Below are positions 19,211 through 27,900 of a stretch of DNA of 36,853 nt, one piece after another; within the stretch, counting starts at the first letter, position 1, and every line of letters starts with the position of its first letter. The notes beneath the pieces are model-generated. The model was not told where the DNA came from. It ran no database searches and worked only from the letters and a program-made list of their open reading frames with translations. Both the position numbers and the translations under genes were made by a program. The DNA is from Flammeovirga aprica JL-4 (GTDB lineage Bacteria; Bacteroidota; Bacteroidia; Cytophagales; Flammeovirgaceae), in contig NZ_JABANE010000091.1 of assembly GCF_012844305.1 (NCBI RefSeq), forward strand, positions 1-36,853, in the 5' to 3' direction.

Positions 19211-19816
19211 TTGAAAAAGATACTTTCAACACTATTTTTCATGGCTTTTTTGCTTCATTTTCATCTTGCATCTGGGCAGGGTAACATACCTAAAGGCTAC
19301 AAACCCTATGTCAATATTGTTCCACCAGATACCACTCTATCAGTAACAGATGTTTTTTGGGGATATGATGACCCAACACGTCTCTGTGTTTATTATGGTT
19401 ACAGCTGGGAATCTCCCAAGCTATTAATTCTTAATACCAATACTTGGGCCCAAGAAGGATGGATAGAAATTCCCAAATCCTTTAGACCTTATGCATTTAC
19501 ACCAGACAACAAATCCATTATACTAAGCAGACATAAGAAATTCTTGTTTTTTTCATCAAAACAGGAACTTTTATTTATAGATCTTGAAAATTACGATAGC
19601 AAGTTCTATTCAGAAAAAGAGTTACAGACATATATTTCAGAAAACGGCAAATTAAACCCCGGTAAAGACTTTTTATTTCTCAAATATATGTTATCCCCAG
19701 ATAGGGAATACTTTATCACAAATTCAAGATTTCCAACTCAAGATAACCCTGACGACCTGATTCAAAAGGGATATCAATTGATCATCTTTAAATACACAGA
19801 AGAGGATATTGAATAG
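19211..19816 (+). CDS. Secreted protein of unknown function, beta-propeller-like
   Basis: A 201-residue protein starting at TTG, the only sensible start because it gives a clean Sec signal (KKILSTLFFMAFLLHF, ending near SGQ). The mature part shows blade-like patterns seen in WD40-type propellers (KLLILNTNTW, YAFTPDNKSIILS, YMLSPDREYFITNS), but it is too short for a full propeller, so it is either a small relative or a truncated one. It is the first gene of the long plus-strand array and is separated from the Sus operon by a terminator. No function can be given. Confidence 0.7.
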   Translation: MKKILSTLFFMAFLLHFHLASGQGNIPKGYKPYVNIVPPDTTLSVTDVFWGYDDPTRLCVYYGYSWESPKLLILNTNTWAQEGWIEIPKSFRPYAFTPDNKSIILSRHKKFLFFSSKQELLFIDLENYDSKFYSEKELQTYISENGKLNPGKDFLFLKYMLSPDREYFITNSRFPTQDNPDDLIQKGYQLIIFKYTEEDIE

Positions 19817-19902
19817 TTGGTCTGCTGATGGGTTGATTTTTTTGGGGTGATGTTTAAATGTTGAATACCTGTGTGTAGACAACAAAACTCTATTAAACTA
19901 TA

Positions 19903-20322
19903 ATGACTTCATTCTATATACGAAAAGAGGAAAAACTGAATTTTATAAAAATATTTATATTAACGCTCATACTTTCTTTGATATTAGGAATAGAAGTATT
20001 AGCTGATTCATATGTAGCTTATTTAATTTTATCAACCTTCATAGGCTTCATAATGGCTTTGATTTCTTGGGCTAGCCAATATAAGTATGTTGAAAAAATT
20101 GAGTTTAAAAATGAGAATATCACTATTTATCAGAGACATTATTTAAAGAAAAAAATATATAGAAGTACAAGCAATCTAGTAAAATTGAAAAAGAGTAGTG
20201 CCTTTATTGATATGGCAGTGATAGTACCTGCAACTCACAAACTAGAAAACTTTCGACTCAACTTTTCAGAGTGGAGTGAATTAGATCAAATAGAATCTCT
20301 TTTAGTTAGCGGAGACATGTAA
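19903..20322 (+). CDS. Small membrane protein with two TM helices and a PH-like tail
   Basis: A 139-residue protein. Two hydrophobic helices at about 14-34 and 38-58 form a hairpin anchor. The C-terminal 80 residues are beta-rich and basic (EKIEFKNENITIYQRHYLKKKIYR, then EWSELDQIESLL), resembling the bacterial PH-like domains that follow such hairpins. It starts at ATG and is followed after 16 bp by the next gene, so the three genes from 19903 to 21277 probably form one transcription unit. Function unknown. Confidence 0.7.
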   Translation: MTSFYIRKEEKLNFIKIFILTLILSLILGIEVLADSYVAYLILSTFIGFIMALISWASQYKYVEKIEFKNENITIYQRHYLKKKIYRSTSNLVKLKKSSAFIDMAVIVPATHKLENFRLNFSEWSELDQIESLLVSGDM

Positions 20323-20338
20323 TCAAATAGTAACATTT

Positions 20339-20806
20339 ATGAAAAAAAGAAGAAACTATCAAACTGAGGCTCATAAACTTGCAAAGGCCATTGATATCGC
20401 AATTGAAGCCTTTACAGAAGAGTGCCCATCTGATTTCAACAAAAAAACACAAAGTCATATGATCTCCTGTTACACTGACTATAAGGATCAATGTCTTAAC
20501 CCTGAAGTAAAATACAGAAACTTAGCCTCCCTAAAATATATAATTGAAGCTGTTTTCACTTACTTCCAGGAAGGAACAGGAAATACTATTGAATACTTCT
20601 GGAAAAGGATCCATGAAGAAAATCTAGAATATGTTAGAGAAAATAGGCTAGAAAAAATTCTTACAAGAGGTAAAATTAGAGGTCGGATTGAGTTTGACTA
20701 TGTAACCGACATGATTGTTGTAGCAGAACAAGTTGGGCTAACAACAAAGGAGGATACAACGAAATTAAGCATAATGCTTGGTGAATATGAAGAAAGAAAT
20801 TTATAG
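20339..20806 (+). CDS. Cytoplasmic helical protein of unknown function
   Basis: A 155-residue protein with no signal or TM segment, predicted mostly helical and highly charged. The C-terminal part (GRIEFDYVTDMIVVAEQVGL, then SIMLGEYEERN) resembles small hypothetical proteins I recall from other Bacteroidota genomes, but no characterised family can be named. It sits between two membrane-protein genes with 16 and 6 bp spacing, so a shared transcript is likely. Confidence 0.7.
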   Translation: MKKRRNYQTEAHKLAKAIDIAIEAFTEECPSDFNKKTQSHMISCYTDYKDQCLNPEVKYRNLASLKYIIEAVFTYFQEGTGNTIEYFWKRIHEENLEYVRENRLEKILTRGKIRGRIEFDYVTDMIVVAEQVGLTTKEDTTKLSIMLGEYEERNL

Positions 20807-20812
20807 TTTTCA

Positions 20813-21277
20813 ATGAAAAATTATAAACTGACAAGACAAAAGAAAATTTTACTTCTTGGAGGACTCCTGCTTTTAAGTCAAATTATCTATTTCTCGGACT
20901 ATATTTCACCTTTACATTGGGGACATATAAAAGTTAGTGGACTTGCATGCACTTGTCCTGACGAAAAAGTAGTAAATGGACAATTGTATTTAAGGAGTAT
21001 AACGCCCGATAGTCTTAAAAAATATGACTTGGATTACTCTGAAATTTATGTTTCTGATAAACCTTTTAACAGCTTTGATCCGATGGGAGTTGATTTATAT
21101 ATTATAGAAGGTAAGGTTATTGGAAAAGAAAGAGTTTATGAGGGAGGCCCTTGGCATCCAAAATTGGAAGTTAACAAATGGAGAGAAGTTAATATTATAA
21201 AAGATTGGAGTACGAAATTACTTTTCTTTAGCCAGGTTTTTATTCTGTTAATGATAATGAGAAAGAATAAAATTTAA
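20813..21277 (+). CDS. Membrane protein with extracytoplasmic central domain, unknown function
   Basis: A 154-residue protein with a TM helix near each end (about 11-29 and 134-149). The central 100 residues would lie outside the cytoplasm; they contain a Cys pair in GLACTCPDE and a compact beta-rich stretch ending YIIEGKVIGKERV, suggestive of an OB-like small barrel. Third gene of the closely spaced 19903-21277 group. The function is unknown. Confidence 0.7.
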   Translation: MKNYKLTRQKKILLLGGLLLLSQIIYFSDYISPLHWGHIKVSGLACTCPDEKVVNGQLYLRSITPDSLKKYDLDYSEIYVSDKPFNSFDPMGVDLYIIEGKVIGKERVYEGGPWHPKLEVNKWREVNIIKDWSTKLLFFSQVFILLMIMRKNKI

Positions 21278-21369
21278 ATTGTAATCAATATTTAAGAGGC
21301 ATAGTTCACTAAAATACTAGATTGTTGAAGATATTGGATCTACTTTGGCAAGCCTATTACCATAAACAA

Positions 21370-21936
21370 ATGAATAAAGAAAAAATTATAAAATCTGCTT
21401 ACCCATTCTCCCATAATGATATTTGGAAACAATATCTAGTTCCGTATAAATTCTCACCTTTAGAAAATCCGGAAATTTTTGGTTCTTGGTTACTTGATTT
21501 TAGCTCAAAAGCTATAATGAACACTTGGCAAATAATATATGAGGAGTTTAAAAAAGTTGTTTATTCGAACTCAGAACTTAAAAAGTGTGTCGACTTTGAA
21601 GAAATTCATCAAATTGATGAGATAAGTAAATGCTTAAATAGAGGGTTTAATGAAGCTTATACCACAAGTTCATATGATGAATATCTAAAGTATGGTGATT
21701 GTAAACCAAATGAATGGATACTAAACGACCTTCAACTTTTAGAAAAGGCACTCGGTTCTCCATTCGACTATCATTTGGAACAAGAAAATAAACAAAGAAT
21801 CATCGATGAGTTAATTGAAAAATCTTTTGTTAAACCCAACCTTGAGTTAAAATGGACAAACGAACCTTTTCCATGGACTTTATATATCCCTCCAATATCG
21901 ATGTTTGATATTAGGAAATGGGAAAAAGAGGATTAA
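21370..21936 (+). CDS. Cytoplasmic protein of unknown function
   Basis: A 188-residue protein using the ATG at 21370 (MNKEKIIKSAYPF); a TTG at 21322 in the same frame would add 16 residues with no gain in signal. No signal peptide or TM segment; Trp-rich and acidic (FGSWLLDF, NEWILNDLQLLEKALG, ending RKWEKED). I do not recognise a family. The size, charge and single-gene setting are like immunity proteins of polymorphic-toxin systems, but nothing specific supports that. Confidence 0.6.
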   Translation: MNKEKIIKSAYPFSHNDIWKQYLVPYKFSPLENPEIFGSWLLDFSSKAIMNTWQIIYEEFKKVVYSNSELKKCVDFEEIHQIDEISKCLNRGFNEAYTTSSYDEYLKYGDCKPNEWILNDLQLLEKALGSPFDYHLEQENKQRIIDELIEKSFVKPNLELKWTNEPFPWTLYIPPISMFDIRKWEKED

Positions 21937-21981
21937 TAGCATTGACAACTGAAATATAAGACAGTCTACCTCTAGCCCTTG

Positions 21982-22434
21982 ATGATAAAAAATGCATTCT
22001 GTATGAGATTAATAATTCCTATCCTATTATGTTTCTGCTCCTTGACCTCCTTTGGTCAAATAAACTCTGATAATACGAATCAAGGTGCCTCAAAGATAAC
22101 TTCAGCAAAAGCAGATAGTTTGGAAAATCTAGAGCAATGGAAAAGTGATCCTGAATTTCCAGGTGGACCCACTGCCCTATCCAAATTTTTAAACGATCAC
22201 ATTGAAATTGATGGTGAAGATCTAGGTGATCAACGTCAAAAGAAAGTGTTTGTTATGTTTACAATTACCGAAAACGGAAACATCGAAGATGTAATGGTTT
22301 TGAAAGGAATAAGTGAGAAAATGGACAAAAAAATTAAAGAAATCTTTCAAATAATGCCACTTTGGAAACCTGCTTATCTTTATGGAAAACCTGTCCGAAG
22401 TCGTTACTCCTATCCGCTTCTTATAAAATTATGA
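21982..22434 (+). CDS. Secreted protein with a TonB C-terminal domain
   Basis: About 150 residues. Starts at the ATG at 21982; an ATG at 22003 (MRLIIPILL) gives an equally good Sec signal ending near TSFGQ. The mature part is a single TonB_C-type domain: FPGGPTALSKFLNDHI, KVFVMFTITENGNIEDVMVLKGI, then a final MPLWKPAYLYGKPVRSRYSYPL, matching the periplasmic TonB domain of Bacteroidota. Unlike a true TonB it has no membrane anchor or Pro-rich spacer, so it would be free in the periplasm; such stand-alone domains are common in this phylum with unclear roles. Confidence 0.85.
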   Translation: MIKNAFCMRLIIPILLCFCSLTSFGQINSDNTNQGASKITSAKADSLENLEQWKSDPEFPGGPTALSKFLNDHIEIDGEDLGDQRQKKVFVMFTITENGNIEDVMVLKGISEKMDKKIKEIFQIMPLWKPAYLYGKPVRSRYSYPLLIKL

Positions 22435-22493
22435 ATTACACACTCAACCTTCAATCAGTTTTTCATTTTCTCACGAACAGAACGAAATATTTC

Positions 22494-22526
22494 TCATTGG
22501 ATTAAGCTACTTGTTTTGTAATACAT
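22494..22526 (-). pseudogene. Relic start of a small minus-strand gene (MYYKT family)
   Basis: Read on the minus strand, ATG at 22526 encodes MYYKTSS and hits a stop after ten codons. The same start (MYYKT) and about 100 bases of the upstream sequence recur at 34470-34573, where a 38-codon frame is open. This copy therefore looks like the decayed sibling. Confidence 0.45.
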
Positions 22527-22630
22527 AAATATTTAAATTACCGTCATCTTTCAACAATCTAATCAGCAAACTATTTTTTGATAAGATGTTCGAGATATTT
22601 TTTTACTAATGAATATGTGCTTTTGTGTTT
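22509..22630. repeat. Dispersed homologous block, copy 1
   Basis: About 120 bases that align with 34452-34573 at roughly 80% by eye, sharing CTTGTTTTGTAATACAT, TTTAAATTA, CTTTCAACAATC, GCAAACTA, TTTTTTGAT and TTGTGTTT. On the minus strand the block is the upstream region plus first codons of the MYYKT mini-gene. It contains TAGTTTGC on that strand, similar to a Bacteroidota -7 box. Confidence 0.65.
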
Positions 22631-22683
22631 ATCCAAGGATTTAAAAGGATGACACTATTGTGTATGCTTAACTAAAACAAACA

Positions 22684-23103
22684 ATGAAAGGAAAATGGAC
22701 TGGCAAATATTGGTTTTCTGGAAAAATACCTGACGTTTTAAAAGGTAGAAAGACTGAGTTTGAATTAATTATTGACAACTTTTCAAATTCTAAAATCTCC
22801 GGTAAAATAGCTGACAATATTAAAACGGGAGGAACTAAAGGAATTGGAACTATTCAAGGTACTGTAAAAGGCAATAAAATTAAGTTTGTGAAAAGAATGC
22901 CTGTTAGTACCGCTATTCTTAAAGATGGAACTAGAATCGAAGAAAATAAACCCCACAGACCTATTTACTACAAGGGAATAATTGATTACAAAACAGGATC
23001 TATTAAAGGAACTTGGAGATTTAAAATTGGTTTTGGATTGATAAAAGGACGTTTCGCTTTTTTTCCTGGAACCTACGGTGAATGGGAAATGAAACAAGCA
23101 TAA
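22684..23103 (+). CDS. Beta-rich cytoplasmic protein of unknown function
   Basis: A 139-residue basic protein with no signal peptide. The repeated pattern of strands with Gly-Trp/Gly-Thr turns (KGKWTGKYWFSG, ISGKIADN, GTIQGTVKGNKIKF, SIKGTWRFKIG, ending YGEWEM) suggests a small calycin-like or other up-and-down beta barrel. I do not recognise a named family. A start at ATG 22684 is supported by the conserved-looking first strand. The next gene starts 35 bp downstream, so they may share a transcript. Confidence 0.65.
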   Translation: MKGKWTGKYWFSGKIPDVLKGRKTEFELIIDNFSNSKISGKIADNIKTGGTKGIGTIQGTVKGNKIKFVKRMPVSTAILKDGTRIEENKPHRPIYYKGIIDYKTGSIKGTWRFKIGFGLIKGRFAFFPGTYGEWEMKQA

Positions 23104-23138
23104 TAAAGTATAAGTTCAACAAAAAAACGAAATCTAAA

Positions 23139-24377
23139 ATGAAACTAATAACAAACTTCCTGTTACTATTTGTAACTGTATTTTTTTTCAACTGTTCATC
23201 AACTCAAGAACAACTTCTTGAAATCAATGGAAAAACAGTTGGAGTAGACACTAAATCCATAATTTTAATCAATGCTGGTCAGTATCCTGACTCTGATTCT
23301 TTGATTAAAATACCAGTTAAGGATGGAAAATTTTACTATAAGGCTAAATTAGATTTTCCACAATATGTTGAATTATGTCTTGGAGAAAGTTTCATGCCTT
23401 TGTTTTTGACGAATGAAAAAATCAATGTAACAATACATTCTGAAGAAGAGTTTGACAAAAACGTAGTTGAAGGTGGTGAACTAAACGCTCAATATCAAAA
23501 GTATAAAGTAGATAATGATCATAAATTCAGCTCAAGAATAGAGACTTTGCTAGACAGTATGGGTCTATTAAGTAAATCAGATCAATTACTTAGTGAAAAA
23601 GCAAAACCATTATTTGCTGAACTAAGAAAACCTGGTAAACCTGAGGATAAAGTCTTTATTCGTAAAAAAATCCGTGACTTAAAAGATAGCAATCAACATT
23701 TAAGCTCAAAAGCACAAACCATTGACAACAAATTAAAACTGTTATACAAGAAACAGAAAGAATTTCAGCAAGAATACATAGAAAACAATCCTTCAATTGT
23801 ATCTTACTTTTTCTTTATTCAAGACCTAATGTATCATAAAGAGAGGGTCGATATTAATATAGCTAAAAAAAATCTTCAGCTTCTTTCAGATGCAAACCCC
23901 AATCACCCTTATAATACATTGGCTTACAACTTAACTAAAGCAATTGACAACATAAAAGTTGGGAAAAAATATGTTGACTTTTCTGCCCCTGACTTGAATG
24001 GAGATAAAATAAAGCTTTCTGAAAAAATTGAGAATAAGATCGCTTTATTAGACCTATGGGCAACTTGGTGTGGCCCTTGTATCGTCAAAAGTAGAACTAT
24101 GGTTCCTGTATATAATGATTTTAAAGACAAAGGTTTTACAATTATCGGAGTTGCAGGAGAAAGAGAAAATACGGATAAATTTGTCAGATTTCTCGAAAAA
24201 GAAAAATGGCCTTGGTTGAATTTGGTAGAAGTAGATGATCAAAATAATATATGGCAAAAATATAATATAGCTGGAAGTGGCGGTGGAATATTTCTAATTG
24301 ATGAAAACGGGTTGATTCTTGCCAAAGATCCAACTGCAGAAGAAGTTAGAAAGGTATTGGAATCGCGTTTGAATTAA
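23139..24377 (+). CDS. DUF4369-thioredoxin (TlpA-like) lipoprotein lacking the cis-proline
   Basis: A 412-residue protein started at the ATG at 23139 (MKLITNF), giving a lipobox FFNC; the longer frame upstream would bury the signal. The N-terminal DUF4369-like domain (about 20-110) is followed by a charged helical middle and a C-terminal TlpA/ResA-like thioredoxin domain with a WCGPC site at 310-314. The segment that normally carries the cis-proline (as in GIPTTFLID) here reads AGSGGGIFLID, with no Pro, which should alter substrate handling. The domain pair is typical of Bacteroidota periplasmic thiol-disulfide oxidoreductases that reduce or isomerise exported proteins. The next lipoprotein gene starts 13 bp later. 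Confidence 0.9.
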   Translation: MKLITNFLLLFVTVFFFNCSSTQEQLLEINGKTVGVDTKSIILINAGQYPDSDSLIKIPVKDGKFYYKAKLDFPQYVELCLGESFMPLFLTNEKINVTIHSEEEFDKNVVEGGELNAQYQKYKVDNDHKFSSRIETLLDSMGLLSKSDQLLSEKAKPLFAELRKPGKPEDKVFIRKKIRDLKDSNQHLSSKAQTIDNKLKLLYKKQKEFQQEYIENNPSIVSYFFFIQDLMYHKERVDINIAKKNLQLLSDANPNHPYNTLAYNLTKAIDNIKVGKKYVDFSAPDLNGDKIKLSEKIENKIALLDLWATWCGPCIVKSRTMVPVYNDFKDKGFTIIGVAGERENTDKFVRFLEKEKWPWLNLVEVDDQNNIWQKYNIAGSGGGIFLIDENGLILAKDPTAEEVRKVLESRLN

Positions 24378-24390
24378 ATCAGAGTAAAAT

Positions 24391-24894
24391 ATGAAAAATA
24401 TCATTACAATATTCCTATTGAGTTTCATCTACTCTTGTAAAGAAAAACCAAACTACAATCCATTCGATAATCAATTCAATGTATCTGTCAAGCAACTGAT
24501 TAACGATAATTGTGATACGGTATCTGCAGGTTGTGGGTATTTTAATCTGTTGAAAAGTGAAGATAAATTGAAGCCATATTATCAGGTTTATTGTGATGAT
24601 TTTTTTACTGTTATAGCCAAAGGATTTACTATGGATATTGATACTTTTAAATTACAGAGTTCTGATTTTCAAAACAGCTATATTGACTCTATAACAAGTT
24701 TACCTTTGGACAAAAGTCAACTGAATATAGAGTTAGGGAAATTTGGTTATAAGATATTTTTGAGGGAAACAAATACTATTAAAGCTGTAAATAAAGAAAT
24801 ACAAGACACTGTTTCACTCAAACTATATACTTGTCCAATTGAAGATCAAAATTTGCTTGTTAGAACAATTGAATTCTTTAAGGGTAGAGAATAA
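24391..24894 (+). CDS. Lipoprotein of unknown function
   Basis: A 167-residue protein with a lipoprotein signal (IYSC, Cys16) followed by KEKPN. The mature part has three further Cys near residues 48-72 (NDNCDTVSAGCGYF, then VYCDD) and one near the C-terminus (YTCPIED). It follows the TlpA-like gene by 13 bp, so a Cys-rich lipoprotein next to a thiol oxidoreductase could be its substrate; that is inference from position only. No family recognised. Confidence 0.65.
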   Translation: MKNIITIFLLSFIYSCKEKPNYNPFDNQFNVSVKQLINDNCDTVSAGCGYFNLLKSEDKLKPYYQVYCDDFFTVIAKGFTMDIDTFKLQSSDFQNSYIDSITSLPLDKSQLNIELGKFGYKIFLRETNTIKAVNKEIQDTVSLKLYTCPIEDQNLLVRTIEFFKGRE

Positions 24895-24991
24895 AGATTA
24901 ATCATTACTTAAACAAAATAAAAACTTATGCTTAAAGTGGAGACAAGTTCTTTGAAATGCCTTTTAGCCGAGTTTTAGCCACTATTAAAAA

Positions 24992-25738
24992 ATGACATCA
25001 ACAAAAGAAACAATGAGGTTTCCGTTAGATACTGAAGGGGAAATCGAAGTTGGTAATAGCTTATGTATTTTTCCATCAGACAATAAAGAAACCAAAAAAA
25101 TATATCTAACGAAAAGTGGTTCAGCTTGGATTACGATAGATTGGCTTTCAGAGGAACTGATAGAATATTCGCAAATTAATTACGGAAAATTATTTGGTTT
25201 GCATCCAGTGGAAAGAGGAAAAGTCATAATGTATGGAAAAGAAATGACTTCATCTCGTTGGCATCAAAGCTATTTAAAGACTCCGCAGCATGATATAAAA
25301 GCTAAACGCAGTTATATGTACGCAGGAATAAAGCCGTATGAAGAATTACCATTGCCCTCTGAATTTCAAGTTTACTTAGATTTCGTCAATGAACACGAAA
25401 AAGAAAATAAATATAATCAAGCAATAGTAAATTGGTATGCGGACGGAAGTGATTTTATTGCCGAACACAGTGACTGCCAAATAGGAATGAAAGCAAACGC
25501 TGGAATTTCAATTATATCTCTTTGTGAAGATGTAAATAGCTTTAGGGAATTAAGGTTCACAGCTAAAAATTTAAAGCATAAGGAGAATGACAATTTATAT
25601 AAGCATGTCAAAATAGCAGCAAGAAATGGAAGCATTATAACGATGCATGGAGATATTCAAGAAAAATTCAGACACAAAATACCAAAATCAAGCGGACTCA
25701 ATTCTTCAAGAATAAGTCTGACTTTCAGGAAGTTTTAA
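24992..25738 (+). CDS. AlkB-like 2-oxoglutarate/Fe(II) dioxygenase
   Basis: A 248-residue cytoplasmic protein. The catalytic core reads NWYADGSDFIAEHSD (147-161), giving the iron ligands His159 and Asp161; a second His at 228 (FRHKI) completes the facial triad, and SRISLTFR (Arg240 and Arg246) matches the AlkB signature that binds 2-oxoglutarate and closes the fold. Family enzymes oxidatively remove alkyl groups from nucleic-acid bases, or act on other substrates. The N-terminal 100 residues are less like E. coli AlkB. No ada or other repair gene is nearby; it lies alone in the small-gene array with a MITE-like element directly downstream. Confidence 0.87.
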   Translation: MTSTKETMRFPLDTEGEIEVGNSLCIFPSDNKETKKIYLTKSGSAWITIDWLSEELIEYSQINYGKLFGLHPVERGKVIMYGKEMTSSRWHQSYLKTPQHDIKAKRSYMYAGIKPYEELPLPSEFQVYLDFVNEHEKENKYNQAIVNWYADGSDFIAEHSDCQIGMKANAGISIISLCEDVNSFRELRFTAKNLKHKENDNLYKHVKIAARNGSIITMHGDIQEKFRHKIPKSSGLNSSRISLTFRKF

Positions 25739-26073
25739 ACATTGAAAGTGAACTGTCGTGTCACTGTAAAAACTACTTTACAAGCTACAACAAAGTTTGA
25801 TTTAGAGTATGTTTGAAATATATATTTTAGAAGTGAAAATTTTCCATTTTAGGTTGTGAGGAAATTAATTTCAGAGAAAATAGTGGTTCTATAGTTGATG
25901 AAATTAATAAACTCATGTTCTGAAAGGGGAAATTTTCACTAAAATAGATGTTTCAAACATGCTCTTATTCATTCAAAAAATATTCTAACTAAATTGAATA
26001 ATATCAACTAAACTTCACGTTCACATCATTGAAAATTGACATCATAAATTAATAGAATATATCGTATTTAAAC
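25739..26073. other. Intergenic region holding MITE copy B
   Basis: Of these 335 bases, 160 are the MITE-like element listed separately. The remaining 66 bases before it and 109 after it are A+T-rich and show no gene or clear terminator; the last part must contain the promoter of the LRR gene if that gene has its own. Confidence 0.6.
25805..25964. mobile_element. MITE-like element, copy B (160 bp) with TTA duplication
   Basis: Starts GAGTATGTTTGAAA and ends TTTCAAACATGCTC; the outer 26 bases of the two ends match at about 23 positions when one is inverted, and similarity continues inward (AGTGAAAATTT). The flanking trinucleotide is TTA on both sides (25802-25804, 25965-25967), as expected for a 3-bp target duplication. 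It is 94% identical to copy A at 10805-10964 and lacks coding capacity. Confidence 0.85.
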
Positions 26074-27888
26074 ATGAAAAAAACAACGCTTTCATTTTTT
26101 CTATTCATAGTAACTTACTGCATCTTTGCACAAGAAAAGACGGACGAACTTACAAGTATAAAACAAGAACTTTTGTTGGTTGACAGTCTATTACAGGCAA
26201 AAAAGTCAATCACTGATGTATTCTATTTTTATGATGATTCCCTTGCCCTCGCTTATGATGGAAATAACTATGGCTTTATCAATAAAGAGGGGGAATTTAT
26301 TATTAAACCTGAATTTTCATACGCCACCCCATTTGAAAAAAATACTGGTTATGCCCATTTTTTAGAAGGACTCAAAAGGTGTAAATTAAATGCAAAAGGA
26401 TATGAAATAACACCTGATATGAAAGCTTTGGATATGGCTAGTTATTATTATGACTTTAATGAAACGCTCGAGGTAATCTTAAAGCATCCTTGGTTAGAAG
26501 TTATTCTGTTGGACGACGTTGCTATTGAAGAGGATGCCTATAAAATAGGTGAACTAAAAAAGTTGAAGCACCTAAAATATTTGAGTTTAAAAAAATGTAG
26601 AATGGAATCTCTTCCTGCAGCAATTGGTGAACTCACTAGCCTTGAAGTACTTAAGCTGTCTAAAAATTCCATTAAAATACTTCCTGATGAGCTGTGGAAA
26701 CTGAAAAAACTTAAGGTCTTAAAAGTCAATAGCAACGAATTAAATTCTATTTCAAATAAGTTATTTGGCTTAACGTATCTTATTGAACTGGATATCAATT
26801 ATAATAAGATTAAAGAACTTCCGGCAGGTGTTTCAAACCTTTCTAACTTAAAAAGAATTAAACTCAGCGGCAATGGTCTTCAACGTTTTCCTGATGAAAT
26901 CACTGAACTTTCAAAGTTGGAATATTTAGATTTGTCTTTTAATAAGATCAATAATATACCTGATGAGATCTCGGAATTAAAGTTATTAAATCATTTAAAC
27001 TTGTACGACAGTAAGCTTTCTACATTACCTGATGGAATGTGGAAATTAGAGAATTTAGAAGCTTTGGCATTAAGTTCTAATGAAATAAAAGAACTTCCGG
27101 CTGGTATTGGGAATCTGAGTAACTTAAAATACCTCTATTTAAGTTCGTGCAGTCTCACTACTTTACCCCATGAAATACAGAAACTCAAAAATTTAAAACA
27201 ACTGAATATTTCAAGTAATAATTTATCAGTTATTCCTGAATGCATTGGCGGATTAACGGAATTGACAACTTTATATGCACATAATAATCAGATAGGTGAT
27301 ATTTCATCAGAAATAGGTAATTTAAAAAACTTAAGACTGTTTGAATTAGCAGAAAATAGGTTGTCTACTCTTCCTTTAGAGTTTGGTCAGCTGACAGGAT
27401 TAACTAAGCTTTCGCTAAGGGACAACCCTGCATTAAATCTTGAAACATTATCCAACGCTTTCAGAAATTATCCTATTGAAATTATCATACATCCCTATAG
27501 TGTTTCAGTCGGTCATTATTATCAAAAAGTTGAAATAGTTATACCTGATATCAATTATTTTCCTGTAGAGTTGGCAGGAATAAAAAACCTTACAAAACTG
27601 GAATTAAGCTCTTGTAATATTCTGTATATACCGAAAGGTATTGCAAATTTCACGAACCTTGAGCACTTAAAATTATCTAGAAATAAGATATCATCAATAC
27701 CAAAAGAAATTGGTAAATTGAGTAATTTGAAGACGCTAGATTTTTATAAAAATTCCCTGAATAATATCCCTTCACAAATGAAGAAGCTAAAAAGTTTAGT
27801 GGAACTAAATTTATCTGGCAACAATTTTACTGATGAACAAAAGGCCACAATAAAGGAACAATTCACTAACTGTAATGTACTTTTTTAA
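26074..27888 (+). CDS. Secreted WG-repeat/leucine-rich-repeat protein
   Basis: A 604-residue protein with a Sec signal (1-19, ending IFAQ). Residues about 60-115 form a WG-like repeat (NYGFINKEGEFIIKPEFSYA). From about 165 to 590 run classical LRRs of 23 residues (LxxLxLSxNxIxxLPxxIxxL), different from the BspA-type repeats at 213-1982. The series is broken near 450-510 by a non-LRR stretch with a Tyr/His-rich segment (PYSVSVGHYYQK). LRR proteins of this type mediate protein-protein contacts; the partner is unknown. The next gene starts 12 bp after the stop and may be co-transcribed, which would pair a secreted LRR protein with a cytoplasmic protein. Confidence 0.88.
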   Translation: MKKTTLSFFLFIVTYCIFAQEKTDELTSIKQELLLVDSLLQAKKSITDVFYFYDDSLALAYDGNNYGFINKEGEFIIKPEFSYATPFEKNTGYAHFLEGLKRCKLNAKGYEITPDMKALDMASYYYDFNETLEVILKHPWLEVILLDDVAIEEDAYKIGELKKLKHLKYLSLKKCRMESLPAAIGELTSLEVLKLSKNSIKILPDELWKLKKLKVLKVNSNELNSISNKLFGLTYLIELDINYNKIKELPAGVSNLSNLKRIKLSGNGLQRFPDEITELSKLEYLDLSFNKINNIPDEISELKLLNHLNLYDSKLSTLPDGMWKLENLEALALSSNEIKELPAGIGNLSNLKYLYLSSCSLTTLPHEIQKLKNLKQLNISSNNLSVIPECIGGLTELTTLYAHNNQIGDISSEIGNLKNLRLFELAENRLSTLPLEFGQLTGLTKLSLRDNPALNLETLSNAFRNYPIEIIIHPYSVSVGHYYQKVEIVIPDINYFPVELAGIKNLTKLELSSCNILYIPKGIANFTNLEHLKLSRNKISSIPKEIGKLSNLKTLDFYKNSLNNIPSQMKKLKSLVELNLSGNNFTDEQKATIKEQFTNCNVLF

Positions 27889-27900
27889 GGCTCAGCATTT

